Assembly (NCBI GenBank): GCA_964412105.1
Contig: CAYPNM010000065.1
Coordinates: 1-14,719 of the forward strand
DNA: 14,719 nt
Source: JAKAGZ01 sp964412105
Lineage (GTDB): Bacteria; Bacteroidota; Ignavibacteria; Ignavibacteriales; Ignavibacteriaceae
Reading direction: 5' to 3'
The notes under the pieces are model-generated. The model saw nothing but the letters and a program-made list of their open reading frames with translations. It searched no databases and was not told the origin of the DNA. How positions within the stretch are numbered: the stretch's first letter is position 1; each line of letters begins with the position of its first letter. The translations under genes and the position numbers were made by a program. Shown here piece after piece: positions 7,511 to 14,668 of this stretch.

Positions 7511-10500
7511 TTAATTAATTTTTATATCGAGACCCAGACCCTGGAGCTCTTTAATTAATACGTTGAACGATTCAGGAATATTTGGTTCCTGTAAATTTTC
7601 ACCTTTTACAATTGCTTCATATACTTTTGCTCTACCTGCAACATCATCGCTTTTTACAGTAAGAATTTCCTGCAGGATATTTGCAGCACCATATCCTTCC
7701 AGTGCCCAGACTTCCATTTCTCCGAATCTCTGGCCACCGAATTGAGCCTTTCCACCTAATGGCTGCTGCGTAATGAGGGAGTAAGGTCCAATCGATCTGG
7801 CATGTATTTTATCATCAACCAGATGACTGAGCTTTAGCATATAAATGTATCCGCAGGTAACTTTTTGATGGAATTTTTCTCCGCTTCTTCCATCAATCAA
7901 TGTTGTTTTACTACCTCTTTCCAGATCAGCTTTTTCAAGCCATTCATCAACATTTTCGATTTTAGCACCATCAAAAATCGGGGTTGAAAATTTAACACCC
8001 AGCAATTTTCCAGCCCAACCAAGAGCAGTTTCATATAACTGTCCAAGGTTCATACGAGATGGTACTCCCAGGGGATTAAGAATAATATCAACAGGAGTTC
8101 CATCCGGTAAGAATGGCATATCTTCCTGTGGTACTATTTTGGCGACGACACCTTTGTTACCATGCCTGCCAGCCATTTTATCACCTACTGAAAGTTTACG
8201 TTTCTTAGCCACATAAACTTTTGCCAATTGAACGATTCCAGGAGGAAGTTCATCTCCACTGTTGATCTTTATTTTCTCTCTCTTATAATCTTCTTCGATC
8301 TCTGCAAGCATATCAAAATAGTTCGTATAAAGAGCTTTAATATGATTATTCGTTCTCTTCGCTTCAAACCATTCTAGTGTATAATCAAGTTTGGTAATAT
8401 CATCCATCCCAGAGAAAGTATTATCTTTGATAGTTGATCCACTTCTCAAAACCACACTACCATCTAGATCACGAATTCCTGTTGTGGTTTCGTCTTCAGT
8501 AAGCTTTGTTAATTTATCAAGCAGTTTCTGATAATGATCAGTTAATCTTTGTTTATGATTATGCTCAAGATTATCGAGGAGTTTTTTCTCCTGTTTTTTC
8601 GATTCATTATCTCTTCTTTTTCTACTGAAGAGCCTTGTCTTAATTACAGTTCCTTTAAGTCCGGGAGGGGCTTTTAACGAAGCATCTTTAACATCACCGG
8701 CCTTATCTCCGAATATTGCTCTTAATAATTTTTCTTCAGGGGTTGGATCAGTTTCACCTTTTGGAGTGATCTTTCCGATTAAAATATCTCCTTCTTTAAC
8801 TTCCGCCCCTTCACGAACTATTCCGTTATCATCAAGATTTTTAACTGCTTCTTCACTAACATTAGGAATTTCACGAGTTAATTCTTCCTCTCCACGTTTT
8901 GTTTCCCTAACTTGTAATTCAAATTCTTCTATATGAATTGAAGTGTAAACGTCTTCGCTTACAACTTTTTCACCAATAATAATAGCATCTTCAAAGTTGT
9001 AGCCTCTCCAGGGCATAAAAGCTACAAGAACATTTCTGCCCAGAGCAAGTTCACCGTGATCCGTTGCACAACCATCAGCTAAAACATCACCGACAGTTAC
9101 TCTTTGCCCTTCTTTTACAATGGGTTTCTGATTAACACAGGTTTCCTGGTTTGTACCGTTGAACTTTATAAGATTATACTCAACTATTTTAGTATCATTA
9201 AAACTTGTTAAAGCTTCAACGCTATTTGGATTAATATCATATTTAACGACTATCTTTGTTGCATCGACATAATCGACAACTCCATCATCTTCAGCAACTA
9301 TAATGGCTTTTGAATCAGTCGCAAGTTTCTTCTCCATACCTGTTCCTACTATTGGAGCCTCCGGACTTAAGAGAGGTACAGCCTGTCTCTGCATGTTCGA
9401 TCCCATGAGTGCTCTATTGGCATCGTCATGCTCAAGGAACGGAATTAAGGCAGCAGCAGCACTAACAATTTGTGCCGGAGCAACATCCATATATTGTATG
9501 TTTTCTGGAGTTGCTATCGGGAATTCACCTTTATTTCTCGATTTAATTCTATCATTGGAGAATTTGCCGTTGTGTTCCAATGGAGCATTTGCCTGCGCAA
9601 TAGTGTACTTATCTTCCTGCTCAGCGGTTAAATATTCAACCTCATCTGTTACTTTCCCTCTAACAACTTTTCTATATGGAGTTTCCAAAAAGCCATATCT
9701 ATTAACTCTAGCGTAAATTGTTAAAGATGAAATAAGACCGATATTAGGGCCTTCAGGTGTTTCGATAGGGCATAAACGGCCATAATGTGTATAGTGAACG
9801 TCTCGAACTTCAAACCCTGCTCTTTCTCTGGTCAATCCGCCAGGGCCCAAGGCTGACATTCTTCTTTTATGTGTCATCTCAGCTAAAGGATTTGTCTGAT
9901 CCATAAACTGAGATAACTGGTTAGTGCCGAAGAATGCATTAATTACACTACTTATAGTCCTGGCATTTACCAGATCCTGCGGAGTAAAGTTTTCAGTATC
10001 CCGCATATTCATTCTTTCCTTTATGGTCCTAGCCATACGGGCCATACCAATGTTAAACTGCTGACCTAATTGTTCTCCTACGGTTCTGATTCTTCTGTTG
10101 CCCAAATGATCAATATCATCTACATTTACATGACCATTACGAAGACGAATAATGTACTTCATAATTTCAATAATATCTTCTACAGTAAGAATTGTAACAA
10201 GTTCATCAACATTAAGTTTTAATTTATCATTCATTCTGTGACGACCAACATCACCGAGATCATATCTTTTATCATTAAAAAATAATTTATCAATGAGTCC
10301 CTGAGCCGTTTCAACATCAGGAGCTTCGCCTGAACGCAATTGACGATAAATTGCGAACAATGCTTCTTCTTTTGAATGAGAGGTATCTTTCCTTAAAGTA
10401 TTAACAATCAGATCCATATCCGGTGAAGTATCTGAACTGATAAATTTAAGCTTATCAACTTCCGCTTCCTCCAACCTTTCTACATCTTCCTCACTAAGGA

Positions 10501-11269
10501 CACTGTCTTTCGTCAAAAAGATTTCGCCTGTTGACATATCAAATACGTCGCTAGCAATTGTCCTGCCGATGTAATCTTCTATATCAACTTTCTTTATGGT
10601 TACTTCTTCAACCAGGTTAAAAAGATTGAGAATTTCTTCGTCCGTAGCATAACCTAAAGCTCTAAGAAGCGTGCTTGCAGGGAATTTTTTCCTTCTGTCT
10701 ATATAGACGTACATAACGTAATTTATATCAGTAGCGAATTCGACCCATGATCCTCTTAAAGGAATAATCCTGGCCGAATATATGGGAGTTCCATTGGGAT
10801 GTACTGTTTGTGAAAATGCAACACCCGGAGAACGATGAAGTTGAGAAACGACCACTCTTTCCGCACCATTAATTACAAATGTGCCTTTTTCGGTCATAAA
10901 AGGAAGATTTCCTAAATAAACTTCCTGCTCGACACTGTTAACGAATTCCTGAGTTTCGGGATCTTTAGTTGAAAGCCGCAGCTTTCCCTTCAATGGTGCG
11001 GCAAAAGTTAAACCGCGTTCCAGACATTCCGAAACAGAAAATCGCGGTTTCTCAATAAAATATTCCAGAAAGTCAAGGCGGTAATTTTCTTTATTGTCGA
11101 AGATGGGAAAATTAGAATTAAATACCTGCTGAAGTCCTTTAATTTCCCGCTTAGCAGGGAGAGTTTGAAACTGCACAAAATCTTCAAATGAAGCTGTCTG
11201 AATGCCAAGCAAATTGGGAACGTCAATAACAGAAGGTATGACACCGAAGGAAATTCTTTTGTTTTCCAA
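7511..11269 (-). CDS. rpoB: DNA-directed RNA polymerase subunit beta
   Basis: This 1252-residue subunit is the second large catalytic half of RNA polymerase. The rifampicin pocket is canonical: QLSQFMDQTNPLAEMTHKRR followed by MSALGPGGL, with Asp457, His467 and Ser472 at the positions of E. coli 516, 526 and 531, so it reads as the sensitive form. The C-terminal KRKLSVGDKMAGRHGNKG segment carries the conserved active-site lysines. Between about residues 885 and 1000 there is a lysine/glutamate-rich, helical-looking insertion of the SI2 type known from Proteobacteria and Bacteroidota/Chlorobiota. The start is TTG, supported by a strong GGAGG (11277-11281) 7 bases upstream and by absence of a nearby in-frame ATG; the protein begins MENKRISFG. 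It follows a structured 188-base spacer after rplL and is 39 bases before rpoC. Confidence 0.99.
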   Translation of the reverse strand: MENKRISFGVIPSVIDVPNLLGIQTASFEDFVQFQTLPAKREIKGLQQVFNSNFPIFDNKENYRLDFLEYFIEKPRFSVSECLERGLTFAAPLKGKLRLSTKDPETQEFVNSVEQEVYLGNLPFMTEKGTFVINGAERVVVSQLHRSPGVAFSQTVHPNGTPIYSARIIPLRGSWVEFATDINYVMYVYIDRRKKFPASTLLRALGYATDEEILNLFNLVEEVTIKKVDIEDYIGRTIASDVFDMSTGEIFLTKDSVLSEEDVERLEEAEVDKLKFISSDTSPDMDLIVNTLRKDTSHSKEEALFAIYRQLRSGEAPDVETAQGLIDKLFFNDKRYDLGDVGRHRMNDKLKLNVDELVTILTVEDIIEIMKYIIRLRNGHVNVDDIDHLGNRRIRTVGEQLGQQFNIGMARMARTIKERMNMRDTENFTPQDLVNARTISSVINAFFGTNQLSQFMDQTNPLAEMTHKRRMSALGPGGLTRERAGFEVRDVHYTHYGRLCPIETPEGPNIGLISSLTIYARVNRYGFLETPYRKVVRGKVTDEVEYLTAEQEDKYTIAQANAPLEHNGKFSNDRIKSRNKGEFPIATPENIQYMDVAPAQIVSAAAALIPFLEHDDANRALMGSNMQRQAVPLLSPEAPIVGTGMEKKLATDSKAIIVAEDDGVVDYVDATKIVVKYDINPNSVEALTSFNDTKIVEYNLIKFNGTNQETCVNQKPIVKEGQRVTVGDVLADGCATDHGELALGRNVLVAFMPWRGYNFEDAIIIGEKVVSEDVYTSIHIEEFELQVRETKRGEEELTREIPNVSEEAVKNLDDNGIVREGAEVKEGDILIGKITPKGETDPTPEEKLLRAIFGDKAGDVKDASLKAPPGLKGTVIKTRLFSRKRRDNESKKQEKKLLDNLEHNHKQRLTDHYQKLLDKLTKLTEDETTTGIRDLDGSVVLRSGSTIKDNTFSGMDDITKLDYTLEWFEAKRTNNHIKALYTNYFDMLAEIEEDYKREKIKINSGDELPPGIVQLAKVYVAKKRKLSVGDKMAGRHGNKGVVAKIVPQEDMPFLPDGTPVDIILNPLGVPSRMNLGQLYETALGWAGKLLGVKFSTPIFDGAKIENVDEWLEKADLERGSKTTLIDGRSGEKFHQKVTCGYIYMLKLSHLVDDKIHARSIGPYSLITQQPLGGKAQFGGQRFGEMEVWALEGYGAANILQEILTVKSDDVAGRAKVYEAIVKGENLQEPNIPESFNVLIKELQGLGLDIKIN

Positions 11270-11276
11270 TTGTAAA

Positions 11277-11281
11277 CCTCC
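11277..11281 (-). promoter_or_regulatory. Ribosome binding site fixing the TTG start of rpoB
   Basis: GGAGG on the minus strand lies 7 bases before the TTG at 11269-11267. It is the strongest SD in the window, and it decides the start because no in-frame ATG is near. Confidence 0.8.
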
Positions 11282-11299
11282 AATTCAATTAAAATTCTT

Positions 11300-11329
11300 G
11301 TTCTATCCTAAAAGTCTATTCGTACTCAA
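11300..11329 (-). promoter_or_regulatory. Weak candidate promoter before rpoB
   Basis: TTGAGT (11329-11324) and TAGAAC (11305-11300) on the minus strand are 18 bases apart, each matching four of six consensus bases. The position, just after the attenuator-like structure, would allow extra rpoBC transcription. The match is weak in AT-rich DNA and may be chance. Confidence 0.22.
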
Positions 11330-11336
11330 CGATATC

Positions 11337-11354
11337 TGCTTTATAAGCAAAGCA
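11337..11354 (-). promoter_or_regulatory. Small hairpin in the rpoB leader
   Basis: TGCTTT and AAAGCA form a perfect 6-base stem with a 6-base loop (GCTTAT on the transcript). It is not followed by a T run, so it is not a terminator on its own. Its loop shares the GCTTAT sequence with the 3' arm of the larger upstream stem, so it might compete for the same 5' arm. Its function is unproven. Confidence 0.4.
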
Positions 11355-11356
11355 AT

Positions 11357-11428
11357 AAAAAGGGATAAGCCCGCTTTCCTGAACGCATTTAAGCTAAAAG
11401 GAATGCAAAAATAATTCTTCGGCTTATC
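11357..11428 (-). terminator. Attenuator-like stem between rplL and rpoB
   Basis: On the transcript, GATAAGCC (11428-11421) pairs perfectly with GGCTTATC (11371-11364) across a 49-base interior. That interior can form its own hairpin (GCATT/AATGC, 11406-11402 with 11389-11385). The 3' arm is followed by CC and five T (11361-11357), which resembles an intrinsic terminator with an oversized loop. In E. coli the same spacer holds a partial terminator that sets the ratio of rpoBC to rplJL expression. A similar role here is inference from position and structure. Confidence 0.5.
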
Positions 11429-11457
11429 GCTTTCCAATAATAAATTATAAAATGAAA

Positions 11458-11841
11458 TTACTTTAATTCGACTGTTGCACCAGCTTCTTCAAACTCTTTT
11501 TTGAGTTTCTGAGCTTCATCTTTTGATATGGCTTCCTTAACTGTATTTGGAGCACCATCTACAAGATCTTTAGCTTCCTTGAGGCCTAAGCCGGTATGAG
11601 CTCTTACTACTTTGATAACATTAATTTTCTTATCGCCAGCAGATGTAAGGACTACGTCGAATTCAGTTTTTTCTTCAACAGGTGCAGCTGAACCTCCTGC
11701 TGCCTGACCTCCGGCGGCTACTATAACCGGAGCTGCTGCTGTTACACCGAACGTATCCTCCAAAGCAGTCTTTAACTCTGATGCCTCTACCAGTGATAAA
11801 GTTTTTATTTTTTCTACAATTTCTTCAATTTTCTCTGACAT
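11458..11841 (-). CDS. rplL: 50S ribosomal protein L7/L12
   Basis: This 127-residue stalk protein is present in several dimers per ribosome; it recruits translational GTPases such as EF-Tu and EF-G and stimulates GTP hydrolysis. The N-terminal dimerisation and L10-binding helices span about 1-33. An Ala/Gly-rich flexible hinge follows (about 34-55), then the globular C-terminal domain (about 57-127) with KKINVIKVVRAHTGLGLKEA and KDLVDGAP, the factor-binding surface. Length is typical (120-130). The ATG has a good CAGGAG SD. It lies 42 bases after rplJ, the conserved pairing that allows joint control of L10 and L12, and is followed by the structured spacer before rpoB. Confidence 0.98.
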   Translation of the reverse strand: MSEKIEEIVEKIKTLSLVEASELKTALEDTFGVTAAAPVIVAAGGQAAGGSAAPVEEKTEFDVVLTSAGDKKINVIKVVRAHTGLGLKEAKDLVDGAPNTVKEAISKDEAQKLKKEFEEAGATVELK

Positions 11842-11883
11842 TTTTTACTCCTGATAATTTTATTTCAAAAATTCTTTATGAAA

Positions 11884-12405
11884 TTATGCTGCCTGCTTTT
11901 TACTAATCTGATCAACTACACTAACAAGATCTCTCATTACGGCATTTATAGCACCAACAATTCCCGAAGCCGGTGAATTGACCGCTCTTAATATTCCAGC
12001 CATAATCTCCTTCTTTGATGGAAGGTTTGCCAGTTCATTCAGTTTAGTCCCATCATAAAATTGATCTTCGATATAGCAGGCTTTCAAAGCCAGTTTTTGA
12101 GTTTCATCAAGATACTTTTTGATGATTTTAGCCGGAGCTACCGGGTTATCTCCTGCAAAAACATAACCGGTCATTCCAACAAGATCATCACTCAGCTTTG
12201 AATATTTACCGGATTCCGAAACAGCACGGCTAAACAAAGTGTTTTTAATCACTTTATATTTCACACCTTCTTTCCGGAATTCGTTCCTGATATTGGTAAT
12301 ATCAGCCACAGTAATTCCGCTGAAATCTGTAAGATAGATAGCAGAGGAGTTATTTAGCATCTCCTTCACTTCTTCAACAATTTCAGCTTTTTCATTCTTG
12401 TTCAT
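11884..12405 (-). CDS. rplJ: 50S ribosomal protein L10
   Basis: This 173-residue protein is the base of the ribosomal stalk. Its N-terminal domain binds 23S rRNA beside L11, and its C-terminal helix carries the L12 dimers. The N-terminal pattern (about 15-60) is typical: SSAIYLTDFSGITVADI, then a basic segment KVIKNTLFSRAV. The C-terminal part (about 140-170) is the expected hydrophobic helix. The ATG has a GGGAG SD. In E. coli the L10-L12 complex represses translation by binding the rplJ leader. Here the spacer after rplA is 69 bases and contains a small AT-rich inverted repeat (GATTA/TAATC), but I cannot identify a convincing L10 leader structure from it. Confidence 0.98.
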   Translation of the reverse strand: MNKNEKAEIVEEVKEMLNNSSAIYLTDFSGITVADITNIRNEFRKEGVKYKVIKNTLFSRAVSESGKYSKLSDDLVGMTGYVFAGDNPVAPAKIIKKYLDETQKLALKACYIEDQFYDGTKLNELANLPSKKEIMAGILRAVNSPASGIVGAINAVMRDLVSVVDQISKKQAA

Positions 12406-12474
12406 ATTTCTCCCATACCAGATTATTAATTAATCGTGTCGGATTAGAAGCATTTTTGTTGAGTGCGTAAAATC

Positions 12475-13170
12475 TTATTGTGCAATTACATCCTTACTTA
12501 TTCTTAAACCGGGGCCCATAGTACTTGAAAGATAAAGGCTTTTAACATACTGGCCTTTAGCAGAAGAGGGCTTAAGTTTAATAATAGTATTAACGAATGC
12601 CTGTACATTATCTGCAAGCTTTTCAGCTTCAAAATCTAATTTACCTAAAGAAGTATGAACGATTCCTGCTTTTTCAACGCGGAATTCAATTTTACCTGCT
12701 TTAACTTCTTTAACTGCTTTTGCCACATCCGGTGTTACAGTTCCACTCTTAGGATTAGGCATTAATCCTTTCGGACCTAAAATCTTTCCAAGTTTACCGA
12801 GATCAGCCATTGTATCAGGAGAAGCAATAATAACATCAATATCTGTCCAGCCGCCTTTAATTTTTTCAAGATATTCGTCAAATCCGGCATAATCAGCTCC
12901 CGCATCAAGAGCTTCTTTGGCTTTTTCCGCTGCTTTGGCAATTACCAGCACTCTAACTTCTTTACCAGTGCCGTGTGGCAGCGCAACTGTTCCTCTCACC
13001 ATCTGATCAGCGTGTTTGGGATCCACTCCCAACCTTATAGCACAATCGAGTGACTCGGTAAATTTAACATTTGAATTTTCTTTAAGAATTTTAATTGCAT
13101 CTATTATAGAATAGTCTTTAGACTTGTCAACTTTTTCTAAAATAGCTTTTGTTCTTTTTGTCTTATGCAT
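12475..13170 (-). CDS. rplA: 50S ribosomal protein L1
   Basis: This protein forms the mobile L1 stalk at the ribosomal E site, binds 23S rRNA and helps release deacylated tRNA. Diagnostic segments include TESLDCAIRLGVDPKHADQM with VRGTVALPHGTGKEVRVLV, then GKILGPKGLMPNPKSGTVT, and SSAKGQYVKSLYLSSTMGPG near the C-terminus. I take the ATG at 13170 as the start, giving 231 residues and a normal MHKTKRTKAILEKVDKSKDY N-terminus. An in-frame TTG at 13191 would add seven residues but has no SD, whereas GGTGA lies just before the chosen ATG. It follows rplK by 40 bases. In E. coli, L1 represses rplK-rplA; no recognisable L1 site is seen in the short nusG-rplK spacer. Confidence 0.97.
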   Translation of the reverse strand: MHKTKRTKAILEKVDKSKDYSIIDAIKILKENSNVKFTESLDCAIRLGVDPKHADQMVRGTVALPHGTGKEVRVLVIAKAAEKAKEALDAGADYAGFDEYLEKIKGGWTDIDVIIASPDTMADLGKLGKILGPKGLMPNPKSGTVTPDVAKAVKEVKAGKIEFRVEKAGIVHTSLGKLDFEAEKLADNVQAFVNTIIKLKPSSAKGQYVKSLYLSSTMGPGLRISKDVIAQ

Positions 13171-13210
13171 TGCATCACCAATAAATTTCAAGTTATATAG
13201 ACTTAATTTT

Positions 13211-13636
13211 CTAATCTTCTACTGTTATTCCCATACTCCTTGCGGTACCAGCAACCATACTCATTGCATGATCTTCATCAAATGCATTCAAATCGGGCAT
13301 TTTTAAATTTGCAATTTCTTTAACCTGTGCTGAGGATACCTTTGCAACTTTATTTCTGTGAGGCTCTGGAGAGCCTTTTTCAACTTTTGCCGCCTTTTTA
13401 AGCAGCACAGCTGCCGGCGGAGTTTTGGTAATAAATGTGAATGATTTATCGGAGTAAACAGTAATAACGACCGGGATTATCAATCCATCTTTATCACTAG
13501 TCCTTGCATTAAACTGCTTACAGAATTCCATAATATTAACACCCTTCTGACCAAGGGCCGGACCAACAGGAGGAGATGGATTCGCTTTCCCACCAGGGAT
13601 TTGCAGCTTAATAAATCCTGCTATTTTTTTAGCCAT
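13211..13636 (-). CDS. rplK: 50S ribosomal protein L11
   Basis: This 141-residue protein sits at the GTPase-associated centre, binds the 23S rRNA thiostrepton loop and helps factor function and the stringent response through RelA. The N-terminal domain has the proline-rich GGKANPSPPVGPALGQKGVN segment (about 15-34), the thiostrepton-contact region. The C-terminal rRNA-binding domain (about 73-141) contains KTPPAAVLLKKAA and ends in a typical GTARSMGITVED. Length is the family norm. ATG has an AGGAAAAG-type SD. It lies 25 bases after nusG, so it is co-transcribed with secE-nusG. Confidence 0.98.
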   Translation of the reverse strand: MAKKIAGFIKLQIPGGKANPSPPVGPALGQKGVNIMEFCKQFNARTSDKDGLIIPVVITVYSDKSFTFITKTPPAAVLLKKAAKVEKGSPEPHRNKVAKVSSAQVKEIANLKMPDLNAFDEDHAMSMVAGTARSMGITVED

Positions 13637-13661
13637 AATCTTTTCCTATCAATAAAATAAA

Positions 13662-14198
13662 TTATTTTTCTAATTCAGCTTGTACAAAATCGATTTCAAC
13701 CGGAGTTTTTCTGCCGAAAATTGAAACCATAACTTTAATTTTCATTTTCTCTTCATTTACTTCCTGAACAGTTCCATTAAAATTATTGAACGGGCCATCA
13801 ATAATTTTTACCAGATCGCCATTCCTGAAAATAGTTTCGCTTCTTTCACTAGTTTCATCCTGTGAAATTCTGCCGATTATTCTTTTGACCTCCTCAGGTT
13901 GCAGCGCATTTGGACTAGTTCTGGTACCGAGGAAGCCCATAACAGAAGGGGTATTAAGAATAAATTCCTTAACCTGGTTATCTAAATCGGCATTCACTAA
14001 TATATAGCCAGGAAAAAAGTTCTTTGACTTACTTTTTTTCTTACCATCCTTAACTTCAAAAACCTTTTCTATGGGAACGAGAACTTCCTTTACTTTTTCC
14101 CGAAGTTGTTCATTCTCTGCAATTTCAGTATCAAGCAAAGTTTTAACTTTGCTTTCGTGCCCTGAAAAAGTTCTGACAACGTACCATTTAAAATCCAT
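13662..14198 (-). CDS. nusG: Transcription termination/antitermination factor NusG
   Basis: This 178-residue protein binds the RNA polymerase clamp, affects pausing and Rho-dependent termination, and can link polymerase to the ribosome through its C-terminal domain. The NGN domain starts KWYVVRTFSGHESKVKTLL (about 4-22) and includes the conserved FFPGYILV (61-68). After a linker, the KOW domain lies at about 125-178 with FRNGDLVKIIDGPFNNFNGT and FGRKTPVEID. Length is standard (about 175-185) and there is no large insertion. The secE stop codon TAG lies 10 bases upstream and overlaps the AGG that probably serves as SD, suggesting tight coupling of the two genes. Confidence 0.98.
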   Translation of the reverse strand: MDFKWYVVRTFSGHESKVKTLLDTEIAENEQLREKVKEVLVPIEKVFEVKDGKKKSKSKNFFPGYILVNADLDNQVKEFILNTPSVMGFLGTRTSPNALQPEEVKRIIGRISQDETSERSETIFRNGDLVKIIDGPFNNFNGTVQEVNEEKMKIKVMVSIFGRKTPVEIDFVQAELEK

Positions 14199-14208
14199 AT
14201 TGCTTAAC

Positions 14209-14391
14209 CTAGAAGATGCCTTTAAATATTTGCGTAATTATCATATCAATCACGTATGTAAATGCAGCAAGGATTAAACAAGACACTATAACGATCTGAG
14301 TAGATTCCTTCAATTCGTCTTTTGTAGGCCAGGTAACCTTTTTCATTTCTTTAACTATATCATCGAAGAAAGCGATTATTTTTTCTTTCAT
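14209..14391 (-). CDS. secE: Preprotein translocase subunit SecE (short form)
   Basis: This 60-residue protein is the essential small subunit of the SecYEG channel in the inner membrane and clamps the two halves of SecY. It has the conserved amphipathic segment EMKKVTWPTKDEL (15-27) followed by one hydrophobic membrane span (about 32-56). This is the one-span form common outside enterobacteria; the E. coli protein has two extra spans. There is only a weak GAG-type SD. It starts 23 bases after the end of tRNA-Trp, so the tRNA and the mRNA are probably made as one transcript and separated by tRNA processing. Confidence 0.96.
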   Translation of the reverse strand: MKEKIIAFFDDIVKEMKKVTWPTKDELKESTQIVIVSCLILAAFTYVIDMIITQIFKGIF

Positions 14392-14414
14392 AACAAACTC
14401 TTTTTTTCAGCTAG

Positions 14415-14488
14415 CACGTCAGGAGGGACTCGAACCCCCAACCTGCGGTTTTGGAGACCGCTGCTCTAGCCAATTGAGCTACTGACGT
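14415..14488 (-). tRNA. tRNA-Trp (anticodon CCA)
   Basis: A complete 74-base cloverleaf is visible on the minus strand. The acceptor stem is ACGTCAG/CTGACGT. The D stem is GCTC/GAGC. The anticodon stem is GCGGT/ACCGC with loop CTCCAAA, giving anticodon CCA. The T arm is GGGGG-TTCGAGT-CCCTC, and the discriminator base is G, as expected for bacterial tRNA-Trp. The 3' CCA is not encoded (CTA follows), so it must be added by nucleotidyltransferase. It lies between rpmG (8 bases upstream) and secE, a placement seen in many bacteria. Confidence 0.97.
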
Positions 14489-14496
14489 AGCTAAAA

Positions 14497-14646
14497 TTAT
14501 TTTGTCTCTTTATGAATAGTATGTTTCTTATCCCAACGGCAGTATTTCTTAAATTCAACTCTGTTAGGATGAAGTCTTTTATTTTTAGTTGTAGTGTAAT
14601 TTCTTCTCTTACACTCGGTACATTCCAAAGTTATAATGTCTCTCAT
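14497..14646 (-). CDS. rpmG: 50S ribosomal protein L33
   Basis: This 49-residue protein lies near the E site of the large subunit. Translation from the ATG at 14646 begins MRDIITLECTECKRRNYTTT, continues KNKRLHPNRVEFKKYCRWDK and ends KHTIHKETK, all typical of L33. The family has zinc-binding (four Cys) and zinc-free versions. This copy has Cys9, Cys12 and Cys36, but the place of the fourth Cys (usual pattern YCPxCxxHT) holds Asp39. It is therefore a three-Cys intermediate, and Asp or a nearby His may complete the site or zinc may be lost. The SD is weak (GAAG). It lies 22 bases after tRNA-Thr and 8 bases before tRNA-Trp. Confidence 0.95.
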   Translation of the reverse strand: MRDIITLECTECKRRNYTTTKNKRLHPNRVEFKKYCRWDKKHTIHKETK

Positions 14647-14668
14647 AACACTTCTTTTCTTTAAGTTG

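Noticed and set aside
9303..9716. Plus-strand open frame of 137 codons opposite rpoB
   Set aside because: It is antisense to the conserved RpoB core; the frame is open because of the codon use of rpoB.
11008..11283. Minus-strand frame of 91 codons overlapping the rpoB start
   Set aside because: It overlaps the certain N-terminus of RpoB in another frame and has no family resemblance.
11341..11388. Possible 15-codon leader peptide (MRSGKRAYPFLLLCL) in the rplL-rpoB spacer
   Set aside because: It overlaps the 3' arm of the attenuator-like stem, which made it tempting. It has no SD, and a frame this short is expected by chance.
12406..12474. Possible L10 leader (autoregulatory RNA) before rplJ
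   Set aside because: The 69-base spacer shows only a 5-base AT-rich inverted repeat; I could not recognise the kink-turn pattern of L10 leaders.
13637..13661. Possible L1 autoregulatory site before rplK
   Set aside because: The spacer is only 25 bases, AT-rich, and has no visible match to the L1 target.
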